Below are positions 26,637-35,190 of a stretch of 64,000 nt of DNA, piece by piece; the first letter of the stretch is position 1, and every line of letters starts with the position of its first letter. The stretch is taken from the NCBI RefSeq assembly GCF_014201375.1, contig NZ_JACHDZ010000001.1, forward strand, positions 971,206 through 1,035,205. Reading direction: 5' to 3'. The notes under the pieces are model-generated. The model worked only from the letters and a program-made list of their open reading frames with translations, ran no database searches and was not told the DNA's origin. The DNA is from Tunturiibacter empetritectus. Lineage in GTDB: Bacteria > Acidobacteriota > Terriglobia > Terriglobales > Acidobacteriaceae. A program made the translations under genes and the position numbers.

Positions 26637-27346
26637 CGGGCGGCTCCGGGGAGGAGCTGGTTGCGGCGCCAACTGGTAAGGCCGGTGGCGATGGCTTGGG
26701 CGATCTGTTGCTGGTAGTTGGCGTCGCTGACTGGGGTTGAGTCGCTGTCTGCAGGGGTAAGGGGGGCGATCTCGATGGCGACGGCGGGGCAGGTGAGGTT
26801 GTCGAGTGGGCGAAGGGAGGCGCGGGTCAGGAGGACGGGCAGGTGGGAGTGCAGGAGGGCTAGGCCGAGGGCGTTGGCGAGGGCGAGGCTTTGGGGGATG
26901 GAGGCGGATTGGGCAGTGTCCCAGGGGATGGGGGGGCGAGTGTCGGTGTCGTCGTTGGGCGGGGGGACGTCGGAGGTGATGATGTGGACGCCGTTGCCGC
27001 TGGCGGTGGCGTGGACGACGATGCAGGCGGTGGGGTGGGAGTGGTTGGCGATTTCGGCGCGCTGGTCTGTGGAGAAGGGGACGGAGGGGTCGGTGTCGCG
27101 GGTGGCGACGACGGAGAAGCCGCTGGTGGAGAGGAGAGCGCGGAGGCGGGTGGCGAAGGCGAGGGTGAGGGATTTTTCGGGGAGGCTGTCGGAGAGTCGG
27201 GCGCCGGAGTCGGAGCCGCCGTGGGCGGGGTCGAGAAAGATGGTGGTGCGGGGGATGGGCTGCGGGGTTTGCGCGGTGAGGGGGGCCAGGCTCGCGAGGA
27301 GGACGAGGGATAGGCGTGCGGCGAATTGTTTGCAGGGGTGCGTCAA
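26633..27346 (-). CDS. N-acetylmuramoyl-L-alanine amidase (Amidase_3)
   Basis: A 237-residue exported zinc amidase that cleaves the glycan-peptide bond of peptidoglycan. A signal peptide (ARLSLVLLASLAPLTAQ) precedes the catalytic domain. Zinc ligands are His in FLDPAHGGSDSGAR, Glu in SLPEKSLTLAFA and His in IVVHATASG. The start codon is TTG at 27346; no in-frame ATG or clear Shine-Dalgarno is available, so the start is uncertain by a few codons. First gene of the operon amidase-GerMN-murI. Confidence 0.88.
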   Translation of the reverse strand: MTHPCKQFAARLSLVLLASLAPLTAQTPQPIPRTTIFLDPAHGGSDSGARLSDSLPEKSLTLAFATRLRALLSTSGFSVVATRDTDPSVPFSTDQRAEIANHSHPTACIVVHATASGNGVHIITSDVPPPNDDTDTRPPIPWDTAQSASIPQSLALANALGLALLHSHLPVLLTRASLRPLDNLTCPAVAIEIAPLTPADSDSTPVSDANYQQQIAQAIATGLTSWRRNQLLPGAAR

Positions 27347-27410
27347 GAGAGTGTCTGGATGATTGTAAAGGGTGCGGTCGAGCGGGGCAGGAGTGGGGAG
27401 AGAAAAGCGT

Positions 27411-27476
27411 AATACAGGGATCTCTCCACTTCGCAGCTCACGATAAGACTGTGAGCTGCTTCGGTCGAGATGACGA
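27411..27476. repeat. Palindromic repeat, GCTCAC/GTGAGC type
   Basis: The second copy of the 20971-21036 element, lying between the DUF1015 gene end and the amidase operon start. Stem GCTCAC/GTGAGC, loop about 9 nt, flanked by TTCGCA and TGCTTCGG. The stem bases differ from the other copy in a paired way. Confidence 0.7.
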
Positions 27477-27494
27477 TTTGGTTTCCTTGTGCGA

Positions 27495-28928
27495 TTAGTC
27501 GAGGGCGTAGATGGCTAGGCCGCTGAGGAGTTTGGGGTAGAAGTCGGTGGATTTCTGGGGCATGACGTCGCCGGAGAGGGAGATGTCGCGGAGCTGGTCG
27601 AGGGTGATGGGTTTGATGAGGAAGGCGATGTCGGCTTCGCCGCTGGTGACGAGAGCGGTGGCTTCGGCGGCCTCGCGGATGTAGCGGACGTTGCCGAGGC
27701 GGGTGATGGTCTCCTGATCGAGGCCGAGGAGCTTGTCGAGGATGATGCTGTGGAGCTGTACGACGTCGAGCTGGGCCTGGCGCGGTGAGATGCCTTTGAG
27801 GGCCGCTGCGATGACGTCTGGCTTTGGGGTGAGGAGGTAGTTGCCGTCGCCAGTGGCGGCGAGGAAGGCGGTGCCGGAGGTGGCGTTGAGGGCGGCGAGG
27901 TCGGGTGTGGCGAGCTCTTTGACGTTGAAGTAAGCGCTGGCTTTGGTGACGAAGTCGGGTGAGCTGAAGCTGGGCAGGCCGTGGACGACGCGGTGGGTCG
28001 GCAGGATGGTGATGCCCGGGGCGTCCATGTTGACGAAGGTCATCATCATGGCGGCTTCGGGGAAGGCGGGGGTGGGCAGGGTCGAGCGGGTGTCACCGTC
28101 GGCGATGACGGAGGGGGAGCTGTCTTCGTCGCCGGGGATGGCCTGCTTGAAGGGGAGTTTGAGCTGGGCGGAGCGCTCCTTGGCGTAGGCGACGGAGGTC
28201 TCGTAGCGGTGATGGCCGTCGGCGATGATGAGCTTCTTGTCGGCCATGGCGGTGAGGAGGAGATTGATGGTGTTGGGGTCGGTGATCTTCCAGACGCGGT
28301 GGACGACGTTGTACTCGTCGGTGATGGCGAGGTCGGCTGGTGCGGTGTCGGGGCCGATCATGCCGCTGAAGTCTTTGCCCGGGCCGCTGGCGCCGAAGAT
28401 GAGCTTTTCGGCGGTGAAGGCGGGGTCGGAGTAGAGCATGTAGATCTGCTCGCAGTAGGCGCGGGTGGCCTTGAAGAGAGCGAGGCGGTCGGACTTGTGC
28501 TTGGGGAAGGTCTGCTCGTGGCGGTAGACGACCTTGTCGGCGTAGTCGTAGAGGTGGCCGAGGGCGATGAAGCCGCGGCGTTCGCGGGTCTCGCTGGTGC
28601 CGGGGACTTCGTAGGTTTGGGAGTAGCCGTAGACGGCTGGCTCGGCTTCTTCGGCCAGGACGCGGTCGCGGCGCCACTCGCGGAGAGTTTCGGCGGCGCG
28701 GGTGTAGACGTTGCGGGCCTGTTCGCCGTCGGGGAGGAAGTCCTGCGCTTCGGTGTCGCCGGGCTCGTGTTTGCCTAGGATGATGCGGATGAGGTTGTAG
28801 GGGCTGGCTTCGTAGTAGTGCTGCTGCATGGCCGGGGTGATCTTGTCGTAGGGCTGGGTGACGACGTCTTCCATGTTGACGCGGGCTGGGTCGTAACGGA
28901 GGGCGCGGAAGGGGTAGAGACGGGCCAT
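27495..28928 (-). CDS. DUF1015-family protein
   Basis: A 477-residue protein of the DUF1015 (HTH_42-adjacent, sometimes called SerR-like) family. The opening RLYPFRALRYDPARVNMEDVVTQPYDKI and the motif ADGHHRYETSVAYAKE are diagnostic; the end TDFYPKLLSGLAIYALD is also typical. The start at 28928 is chosen to match the family N-terminus; an upstream start (29090) would add 54 unrelated residues. Function is not established. The gene is divergent from the VWFA pair. Confidence 0.9.
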   Translation of the reverse strand: MARLYPFRALRYDPARVNMEDVVTQPYDKITPAMQQHYYEASPYNLIRIILGKHEPGDTEAQDFLPDGEQARNVYTRAAETLREWRRDRVLAEEAEPAVYGYSQTYEVPGTSETRERRGFIALGHLYDYADKVVYRHEQTFPKHKSDRLALFKATRAYCEQIYMLYSDPAFTAEKLIFGASGPGKDFSGMIGPDTAPADLAITDEYNVVHRVWKITDPNTINLLLTAMADKKLIIADGHHRYETSVAYAKERSAQLKLPFKQAIPGDEDSSPSVIADGDTRSTLPTPAFPEAAMMMTFVNMDAPGITILPTHRVVHGLPSFSSPDFVTKASAYFNVKELATPDLAALNATSGTAFLAATGDGNYLLTPKPDVIAAALKGISPRQAQLDVVQLHSIILDKLLGLDQETITRLGNVRYIREAAEATALVTSGEADIAFLIKPITLDQLRDISLSGDVMPQKSTDFYPKLLSGLAIYALD

Positions 28929-29206
28929 GCTGTGAAGGTTCTCCAGAGTTGGGGTATGAGGTGATTGTACGGGTTGGGACGTGAAGAGAGGGTAAGAAGG
29001 AGCGGGATGAATCCGGAAGCGTATGTAGAACGTTGACGAGACAGTACCGGCCGCGGGCTGTGATGAATTGATGACAAATGGGGTTGACACGGGGTCTATT
29101 ATCTTCAGAACGCAGCATCTGACGGACTTGGCGGGCTGTGGGTTGGGGTGATTTGCAAAAGGCTGTACGACTACTGAGTGGTCGCGAGGATTGCATAGGT
29201 GCCGAG

Positions 29207-30328
29207 ATGGAGATCAACAGACGGGACGGGGTAGTTGCGGGGGATGACGGGAGAAGAGATTGGGTGGCGGGTCGCCTGAGAGGGCGTCGGGCCCGGTGCG
29301 GGCTTGTGGTGTTGCTGGGCCTGGGGCTGTGGGGTGCAACGGGGAGTGGAGTTTGCTACGCGCAGGAGCAGGAGAATCCGCTGGATGTGGTTCATACGCC
29401 TGCGCCGCCTGCCGCGCCGAAGACTCCTGAGGAGAAGAAGCCGGTGATTGAAGGTGCGGCGAATGCGGCGGCACTGGGCACCTCGAGGCGGGATGCGCGG
29501 ATTCGGGTGGATGTGAACCTGGTGCTGATTCCGGCGACGGTGACCGATCCGATGAATCGGCTGGTGACGGGGTTGGAGAAGGAGAACTTTGAGGTCTTCG
29601 ACAATAATATTGGGCAGGTGATCAAGAGCTTCTCGACGCAGGATGCGCCGGTGACGATTGGGATCATCTTCGACTTGAGCGGGAGCATGTCGTCGAAGTT
29701 TGTGCGGGCGCGAAAGGCGTTGAGCGAGTTTTTGAGGACGTCCAATCCGCAGGATGAATTTTTTGTGGTGGGGTTCAACGATCGGCCCGCGGTGATTGTG
29801 GACTACACGTCGGATGTGGACGACGTGGAGGCGCGGATGGTGATGTTGAAGCCGGAGAATCGGACGGCGCTGATCGATGCGATCTATCTTGGTGTGGATA
29901 AGCTGAAGCAGGCGAAGTTTGAACGGAAGGCGTTGCTGATTATCTCGGATGGCGGAGATAATCGTAGCCGTTATACGGAGGGCGAGTTGCGGCGCGTGGT
30001 GCGGGAGAGCGATGTGCAGATCTACTCGATCGGGATCTTCGATCAGTATGCGCCGACGACTGAGGAGCAACTGGGGCCGATCCTGTTGACCGATATCTGC
30101 GATATGACTGGAGGAAGGATGTTCCGGGTGTCGGAGATGGGGGATCTGGGTGATATTGCTTCGCGGATCAGCGCGGAGCTGAGAAATGAATATGTGATCG
30201 GGTACAGGCCGTCGGAGGTGAAGCAGGATGGGAACTGGCGTAAATTGAAGATACGACTCGTTCCGCCGCCAGGGCTTCCGAACCTGACGGTACATAATCG
30301 CCAGGGGTACTATGCACCTTCGCAGTAA
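29207..30328 (+). CDS. Secreted VWFA-domain protein with intact MIDAS
   Basis: A 373-residue exported protein with a VWFA-related domain. After a basic, hydrophobic N-terminus (signal peptide ending near VCYAQ|E), the domain runs from VNLVLIPATVTDPMNRLVTGLEKENFEVFDNN to ELRNEYVIGYRPSEV. The metal site DLSGSM (DxSxS) is complete, unlike in the 14-kb paralogue. The ATG at 29207 is a best guess; a start at 29138 is possible. It overlaps the next VWFA gene by 17 nt, so the pair forms an operon. Confidence 0.83.
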   Translation: MEINRRDGVVAGDDGRRDWVAGRLRGRRARCGLVVLLGLGLWGATGSGVCYAQEQENPLDVVHTPAPPAAPKTPEEKKPVIEGAANAAALGTSRRDARIRVDVNLVLIPATVTDPMNRLVTGLEKENFEVFDNNIGQVIKSFSTQDAPVTIGIIFDLSGSMSSKFVRARKALSEFLRTSNPQDEFFVVGFNDRPAVIVDYTSDVDDVEARMVMLKPENRTALIDAIYLGVDKLKQAKFERKALLIISDGGDNRSRYTEGELRRVVRESDVQIYSIGIFDQYAPTTEEQLGPILLTDICDMTGGRMFRVSEMGDLGDIASRISAELRNEYVIGYRPSEVKQDGNWRKLKIRLVPPPGLPNLTVHNRQGYYAPSQ

Positions 30329-31496
30329 GAGTTTTCAGCTGGGGATGGCCGCAGCAGCAGGATGGTTGTTGCTGATGGCCGGTGGGGCGGCCGGATGGGC
30401 CCAGCGGCCTGCATCTCCGCAGACATCTTCTCCGCAAACAACTTCGCAGCCACCCGCGAAACAACAACCCGCTTCGCAGCAGCCTTCTCTGACGGTGGAT
30501 CGCGATCCTGTGGCTTCGCCTGATCCTGATCTGCCAGCGCAGAGCCAGACTGGCGCGCCCCAGGGAGTGGGGGCCGGAACGATTGCGCGCGAGAACGGCA
30601 AGTACACCCTGCGGCAGGATGCTTACGAGGTACGACTGAACGCGACGGTGCTCGATGGGAGCGGTCGGTCGGTTCAGACGCTGGATAGAGATGCGTTTCA
30701 TATCTACGAAGATGGAGTTCCGCAGACGATCAACTCGTTTCGTCATGAGGATCTGCCGGTGTCGCTGGGGCTGCTGATCGACAGCTCGGGGTCGATGTAT
30801 GACAAGCGTCAGGCGGTGGATAAGGCGTCGCTGGATTTTGTGAAGCTGTCGAATCCTGAGGATGAAGAGTTCCTGGTGGACTTCTCGTGGGAGGCGTTCA
30901 TCGATCAGGACTTTACGAACAATATCGACAAGCTGCAGCAGGGATTGGGATATATCAAATCGAGTGGGGGAACGGCGATCTATGATGCGCTGGTGGCCTC
31001 GGCGGATTATCTGGCGAAGAACGCGAAGCATCCGAAGCAGGTGCTGCTGGTGATTACAGATGGCGAAGACAATGCTTCGAGCGCGACGCTGGAGCAGACG
31101 ATTCGCAGGATTCAGGATCTCGATGGGCCGGTGATCTACTGTGTGGGGCTGCTGTTTGGCGAGGATACGGATAAACGTGAGTCGCGGCATGCGCGCAGGG
31201 TGTTGGAGACGCTGGCCGAGCAGACGGGCGGGGCGGCGTATTTTCCGAAGTCGGTGAAGGATGTCGATGCGATTGCTGCGGAGGTGGCGCAGGATATTCG
31301 CACGCAGTACACGATCTCGTATCACTCGACGAAGTCGCCGACGCTGGGCGGGTATCGCGAGGTGCATGTGGAGGCGAAGTCCAAGAACTTTGGCCGGCTG
31401 TCGGTGCGGACCCGGACGGGGTATTATCCGAGGGTGGTGGCGGACGCGAGCAAAGGTGGCAGCGCCGGCTTTAGTGATCCCGGAAAGAAGAACTGA
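30312..31496 (+). CDS. Secreted VWFA-domain protein with intact MIDAS, second of pair
   Basis: A 394-residue exported protein. Signal peptide through about residue 27 (GGAAGWAQ|RP), then a Pro/Gln/Ser-rich linker (about 28-75) and a VWFA-related domain from VRLNATVLDGSGRSVQTLDRDAFHIYEDG to RTQYTISYHSTK. The metal site reads DSSGSM. It overlaps the upstream paralogue by 17 nt. Paired, co-transcribed VWFA proteins may form heteromeric surface complexes, which is inference. Confidence 0.85.
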   Translation: MHLRSKSFQLGMAAAAGWLLLMAGGAAGWAQRPASPQTSSPQTTSQPPAKQQPASQQPSLTVDRDPVASPDPDLPAQSQTGAPQGVGAGTIARENGKYTLRQDAYEVRLNATVLDGSGRSVQTLDRDAFHIYEDGVPQTINSFRHEDLPVSLGLLIDSSGSMYDKRQAVDKASLDFVKLSNPEDEEFLVDFSWEAFIDQDFTNNIDKLQQGLGYIKSSGGTAIYDALVASADYLAKNAKHPKQVLLVITDGEDNASSATLEQTIRRIQDLDGPVIYCVGLLFGEDTDKRESRHARRVLETLAEQTGGAAYFPKSVKDVDAIAAEVAQDIRTQYTISYHSTKSPTLGGYREVHVEAKSKNFGRLSVRTRTGYYPRVVADASKGGSAGFSDPGKKN

Positions 31497-31601
31497 GGCT
31501 AGGATCGCTGATGGAGTTGCGGGCGATTGCCGCAGAACACCTCCGTCTGTCGGTAGGATGGAATCTGACGGGTAGATTTTTACGTGTGAAGGATTGGGTT
31601 G

Positions 31602-32528
31602 ATGAAGGTTGTTGAGAGCATCTTGGAGTTAGTGGGGCAGACGCCTATGGTTCGTCTGCGCCGGCTTGAACAGGGAAGTGGCAGTAACGGCTGCGGAGAG
31701 ATCTGGGCGAAGCTCGAGTATTTGAATCCGGGTGGAAGCATCAAGGATAGAGCGGCGCTTGGGATTGTGCTGGATGCAGAGCGCCGTGGCGTGTTGCAGC
31801 CTGGTGGCACGATTGTGGAGGCGACGGCTGGGAATACAGGCGTTGGGCTTGCGCTGATCGGAGTCAATCGCGGATACAAGGTGATGCTGTATGTGCCGGA
31901 GCAGTTTGCCGAAGAGAAGTGCAAGCTGATGCGCGGGCTTGGTGCGACGGTGGAGCGAACGCCTGAGGCCGAGGGAATGGCGGGCGCGATTCGAAGGGCG
32001 TTGCAGTTCGAGAAAGAGACGCCGGGGGCGTTTGCTGCGCTGCAGTTTGAGAACCCGGCGAACCCTGACTTTCATGAGGAGACGACGGCGGCGGAGATCT
32101 GGGAGCAGATGGAAGGTCGGGTGGATGCGTGGGTCTCGGGGGTAGGATCGGCGGGTACGTTTACCGGAGTGGCTCGATTCTTCAAGAAGAAGCGTGCGGA
32201 GATTTTGACCGTAGCTGTGGAGCCGCAGGGGAGTGTGCTGGAGGGCGGCGAGCCAGGGCCGCATAAAGTGGAGGGGATTGGGGTTTCGTTTATCCCTGCG
32301 ACGTTTGACCGCTCTGTGTGCGATCGCGTGATGCTGGTGATGGACGAGCCGGCGTTGAAGATGGTGAGACGACTGGCTGCGGAAGAGGGTGTGTTTGCGG
32401 GGTCGAGTGCAGGAGCGATGCTGTGCGCGGCGGTGGATGTGGCGCGGGAGCTTGGAGCGGGGAAGAGAGTGGTTACGGTGATTCCGGATTCGGCGGAGAG
32501 GTATCTGTCGAAGGGGCTGTTGGACTAA
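31602..32528 (+). CDS. Cysteine synthase/cystathionine beta-synthase-like PLP enzyme
   Basis: A 308-residue fold-type II PLP enzyme. The PLP lysine is in NPGGSIKDRAALG, the cofactor phosphate loop is in ATAGNTGVGLAL, and GSAGTFTGVARFF and FAGSSAGAML are also typical. It lacks C-terminal CBS domains. By sequence it could be O-acetylserine sulfhydrylase or a short cystathionine beta-synthase. Its position 39 bp before a cystathionine gamma-lyase-like gene favours a reverse trans-sulfuration role as in Bacillus mccAB (inference). AAGGA precedes the ATG at 31602 by 8 nt; the previous TTG is not needed. Confidence 0.88.
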   Translation: MKVVESILELVGQTPMVRLRRLEQGSGSNGCGEIWAKLEYLNPGGSIKDRAALGIVLDAERRGVLQPGGTIVEATAGNTGVGLALIGVNRGYKVMLYVPEQFAEEKCKLMRGLGATVERTPEAEGMAGAIRRALQFEKETPGAFAALQFENPANPDFHEETTAAEIWEQMEGRVDAWVSGVGSAGTFTGVARFFKKKRAEILTVAVEPQGSVLEGGEPGPHKVEGIGVSFIPATFDRSVCDRVMLVMDEPALKMVRRLAAEEGVFAGSSAGAMLCAAVDVARELGAGKRVVTVIPDSAERYLSKGLLD

Positions 32529-32567
32529 TTCTCAGAGTTAAATAAATTGTGATAATTGAGGTTACAA

Positions 32568-33728
32568 ATGACGGAAGCGAAGAAGAGAGCTGGGTTTGCA
32601 ACGCGAGCGATTCACGACGGGCAGGCTCCGGATGAGTTGACGGGCGCGGTGAATGTGCCGATTTATCTGACCTCGACGTATCAGCAGGAGGAGATTGGGA
32701 AGAACAAAGGGCATGAGTACGCGCGGCTGACGAATCCGACGCGGGATGCGTTGGAGGAGAGCCTGTGCTCGCTTGAAGGCGGGACGAGCGCTCATGTGTT
32801 CGGCAGCGGAATGGCGGCAATTACGGCGCTATGCACGATGATGAAGTCGGGCGATCACGTGGTCTGCTCGGATAATGTGTACGGTGGGACCGGGAGACTG
32901 TTCGACAAGGTGCTGACGAACTATGGGCTGACGTTTACCTATGTCGATACGAGCGTGGCCGAGAATGTCGCCGCTGCGATTACTCCGGCGACGAAGCTGG
33001 TGCATATCGAGACGCCGACGAATCCGATGATGTCGCTGACGGACATTGGCGCGGTGGCGAGAATCTGCCATGCGAAGGGTGTGGAGTTGAGTGTGGACAA
33101 TACGTTTTTGTCGCCCTATCTGCAGCAGCCGATCGCATTGGGTGCCGACATTGTGATGCACTCGACGACGAAGTTTTTGAATGGCCATTCGGATGGGCTG
33201 GGTGGCGTATTGATCTGCACCAAGCCGGAGCACGCGGATACGTTTCGGTTTGTGCAGAAGTGCACGGGCGGAATCCTGTCGCCGTTTGAGAGCTATCTGC
33301 TGTTGCGCGGGGTGAAGACTCTAGCCGTGCGGATGAAGCAGCATGATGCAAATGGCCGCGTGGTTGCTGAGTTTTTGAAAGGTCATGCAAAGGTGCAGCA
33401 GGTGTTTTATCCGGGGTTGGTGGAGCATCCGCAGCATGAACTGGCGAAGCGGCAACAGCATGGGTTCGGGTCGATGATCTCGATGGAACTGGGGTCGCTG
33501 GAGAAGGCGAATAGGTTTGCCAAGGCGCTGCGGCTTGGTCTGCTGGCCGAGTCGCTTGGAGGAGTTGAGACGCTGATCTGTCATCCGGCGACTATGACGC
33601 ATGCTGCGGTGGGGGCGGAGGGTCGGACGCGGCTGGGGATTACCGATGGATTGATGCGTGTGTCGGTGGGGATCGAGGATGTGGAGGATATTGTCACGGA
33701 TTTGGGACAGGCGCTGGATACGATCTAA
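32568..33728 (+). CDS. Cystathionine gamma-synthase/gamma-lyase family enzyme
   Basis: A 386-residue Cys/Met metabolism PLP enzyme. The opening GFATRAIHDGQAPDELTGAVNVPIYLTSTY, the cofactor-binding SGMAAITALC, the PLP lysine in MHSTTKFLNGHSDGLGG and the C-terminal SLGGVETLICHPATMTHA are all typical. Whether it makes or breaks cystathionine cannot be read from sequence; the neighbour suggests lyase (reverse trans-sulfuration, cysteine from homocysteine). GAGG lies 6 nt before the ATG. A 208-bp palindromic element starts 7 bp after the stop. Confidence 0.9.
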   Translation: MTEAKKRAGFATRAIHDGQAPDELTGAVNVPIYLTSTYQQEEIGKNKGHEYARLTNPTRDALEESLCSLEGGTSAHVFGSGMAAITALCTMMKSGDHVVCSDNVYGGTGRLFDKVLTNYGLTFTYVDTSVAENVAAAITPATKLVHIETPTNPMMSLTDIGAVARICHAKGVELSVDNTFLSPYLQQPIALGADIVMHSTTKFLNGHSDGLGGVLICTKPEHADTFRFVQKCTGGILSPFESYLLLRGVKTLAVRMKQHDANGRVVAEFLKGHAKVQQVFYPGLVEHPQHELAKRQQHGFGSMISMELGSLEKANRFAKALRLGLLAESLGGVETLICHPATMTHAAVGAEGRTRLGITDGLMRVSVGIEDVEDIVTDLGQALDTI

Positions 33729-33734
33729 TGATTG

Positions 33735-33942
33735 TGTCCTGCCGGACGGGCCCACTGCGCGTGGGGCGGTCACTTCGTGACGCGTGTACCGGTCTTGCAG
33801 GATGATATGCATAGGGCCTCCCGCTGGTCGGCACAATCTTTCCTCCGACCAACGGGAGGACCATTGCTTTCCACTCGCCACAACAAGGTACACAAGTCAC
33901 GAAGTGACCGCCCCACGCGCAGTGGGCCCGTCCGGCGGGACA
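33735..33942. repeat. 208-bp near-perfect palindromic element (MITE/REP-like)
   Basis: The left arm (33735-33790) and right arm (33887-33942) are reverse complements at about 53 of 56 positions. An inner hairpin CCGCTGGTCGG/CCGACCAACGGG lies between. A related but shorter copy lies at 4005-4110. No open reading frame of note. It sits right after the gamma-lyase gene and could act as a transcript end or as a mobile miniature element. Confidence 0.85.
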
Positions 33943-34015
33943 TTTGTTGCGCGTGCCAGAGTATGCATGGATGTGATACATGTATTAGCGCAGGTTATAA
34001 CGCGCTGGAGGGTTC

Positions 34016-35173
34016 ATGTTTGGGTTGACGGATGAGCAGAAGCAGTTGCAGAGAGCAGTACGGGCCTTTGCTGAGGGAGAAGTTGCGCCGCACGTCTCGG
34101 AGTGGGACGAGAAGAGCGAGTTTCCGCACGAGGTGGTGAAGAAGCTTGGCGCGATGGGTTTGCTGGGCGTGATCTTTCCCGAGTCGCTGGGCGGTGCGGG
34201 GATGGGCTACGTGGAGTATGTGCTGGCAATTGAGGAACTCTCGCGGGTGGACGGGAGTGTCGGAATTATCGTCGCTGCGCATAATTCGCTGTGTACGAAT
34301 CACATCATGCTGGGCGGAAACGATGAGCAGAGGAAGCGGTGGATTCCGAAGCTGGCGAGCGGGCAGTGGCTTGGTGCATGGGGTCTGACCGAGCCGGGAT
34401 CGGGGTCGGATGCGGGTGGGGCGCGCACTACGGCGGTGAAGCAGGGAGACAAGTGGGTGCTGAACGGGAGTAAGACGTTCATCACCAACGGGACCTACGC
34501 GAACTGTGCTGTGGTGCTGGCCGTGACGGATAAGGAGAAGGGAACTCGTGGCGGGATCTCGGCGTTCGTGGTGGAGCGGGGAACGAAGGGATTTCGGTCA
34601 GGGCGCAAGGAGAACAAGCTGGGTTTGCGTGCGAGCGATACGGCGGAGTTGATCTTCGAGGACTGCGAGGTCCCGGCGGAGAACCTTGTTGGCAAAGAGG
34701 GAGATGGGTTCAAAGATGCTATGCGCGTGCTGGATGGAGGGAGAATTTCAATTGCGGCGCTGAGTCTGGGGATGGCACGGGGTGCGCTCGATGCGGCGAT
34801 GAAGTATGCGCAGGAACGGCGACAGTTTGGGAAGGCGATCAGCGAGTTTCAGGCGATTCAATTCAAGCTGGCGGATATGGCGACGCAGCTGGATGCGGCG
34901 TGGTTGTTGACGATGCGCGCGGCGCAGATGAAGGACGCCGGCAAGAAGGTGACGCTGGAGTCGGCGATGGCTAAGCTATATGCGAGCGAGGCGGCGTGCA
35001 GGATCTGCGACGAGGGTGTGCAGATTCATGGAGGATATGGGTTCATCAAGGATTATCCGGCGGAGAAGTTCTACCGCGATGTGAGGCTGTGTCCCATCGG
35101 CGAGGGGACGAGCGAGATTCAGCGGATGGTGATTGCGCGCGAGCTGCTTGGGAAGAGTCCTAGCCGCGGCTAA
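34016..35173 (+). CDS. Acyl-CoA dehydrogenase
   Basis: A 385-residue flavin enzyme that oxidises acyl-CoA to enoyl-CoA. The N-terminal helical part ([29 protein letters not shown]), the FAD loop ([17 protein letters not shown] and TFITNGTYA) and the C-terminal catalytic glutamate in [17 protein letters not shown] are all present, so it should be active and short/medium-chain-like. No partner electron-transfer flavoprotein genes adjoin. Probably part of fatty-acid or amino-acid breakdown. Confidence 0.93.
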   Translation: MFGLTDEQKQLQRAVRAFAEGEVAPHVSEWDEKSEFPHEVVKKLGAMGLLGVIFPESLGGAGMGYVEYVLAIEELSRVDGSVGIIVAAHNSLCTNHIMLGGNDEQRKRWIPKLASGQWLGAWGLTEPGSGSDAGGARTTAVKQGDKWVLNGSKTFITNGTYANCAVVLAVTDKEKGTRGGISAFVVERGTKGFRSGRKENKLGLRASDTAELIFEDCEVPAENLVGKEGDGFKDAMRVLDGGRISIAALSLGMARGALDAAMKYAQERRQFGKAISEFQAIQFKLADMATQLDAAWLLTMRAAQMKDAGKKVTLESAMAKLYASEAACRICDEGVQIHGGYGFIKDYPAEKFYRDVRLCPIGEGTSEIQRMVIARELLGKSPSRG

Positions 35174-35190
35174 CGTTTACTGCGTGTCGG

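Noticed and set aside
29086..29104. TTGACA followed by TATTAT before the VWFA pair, as a promoter
   Set aside because: The spacer is only 7 bp, so the two hexamers cannot work together as -35 and -10.
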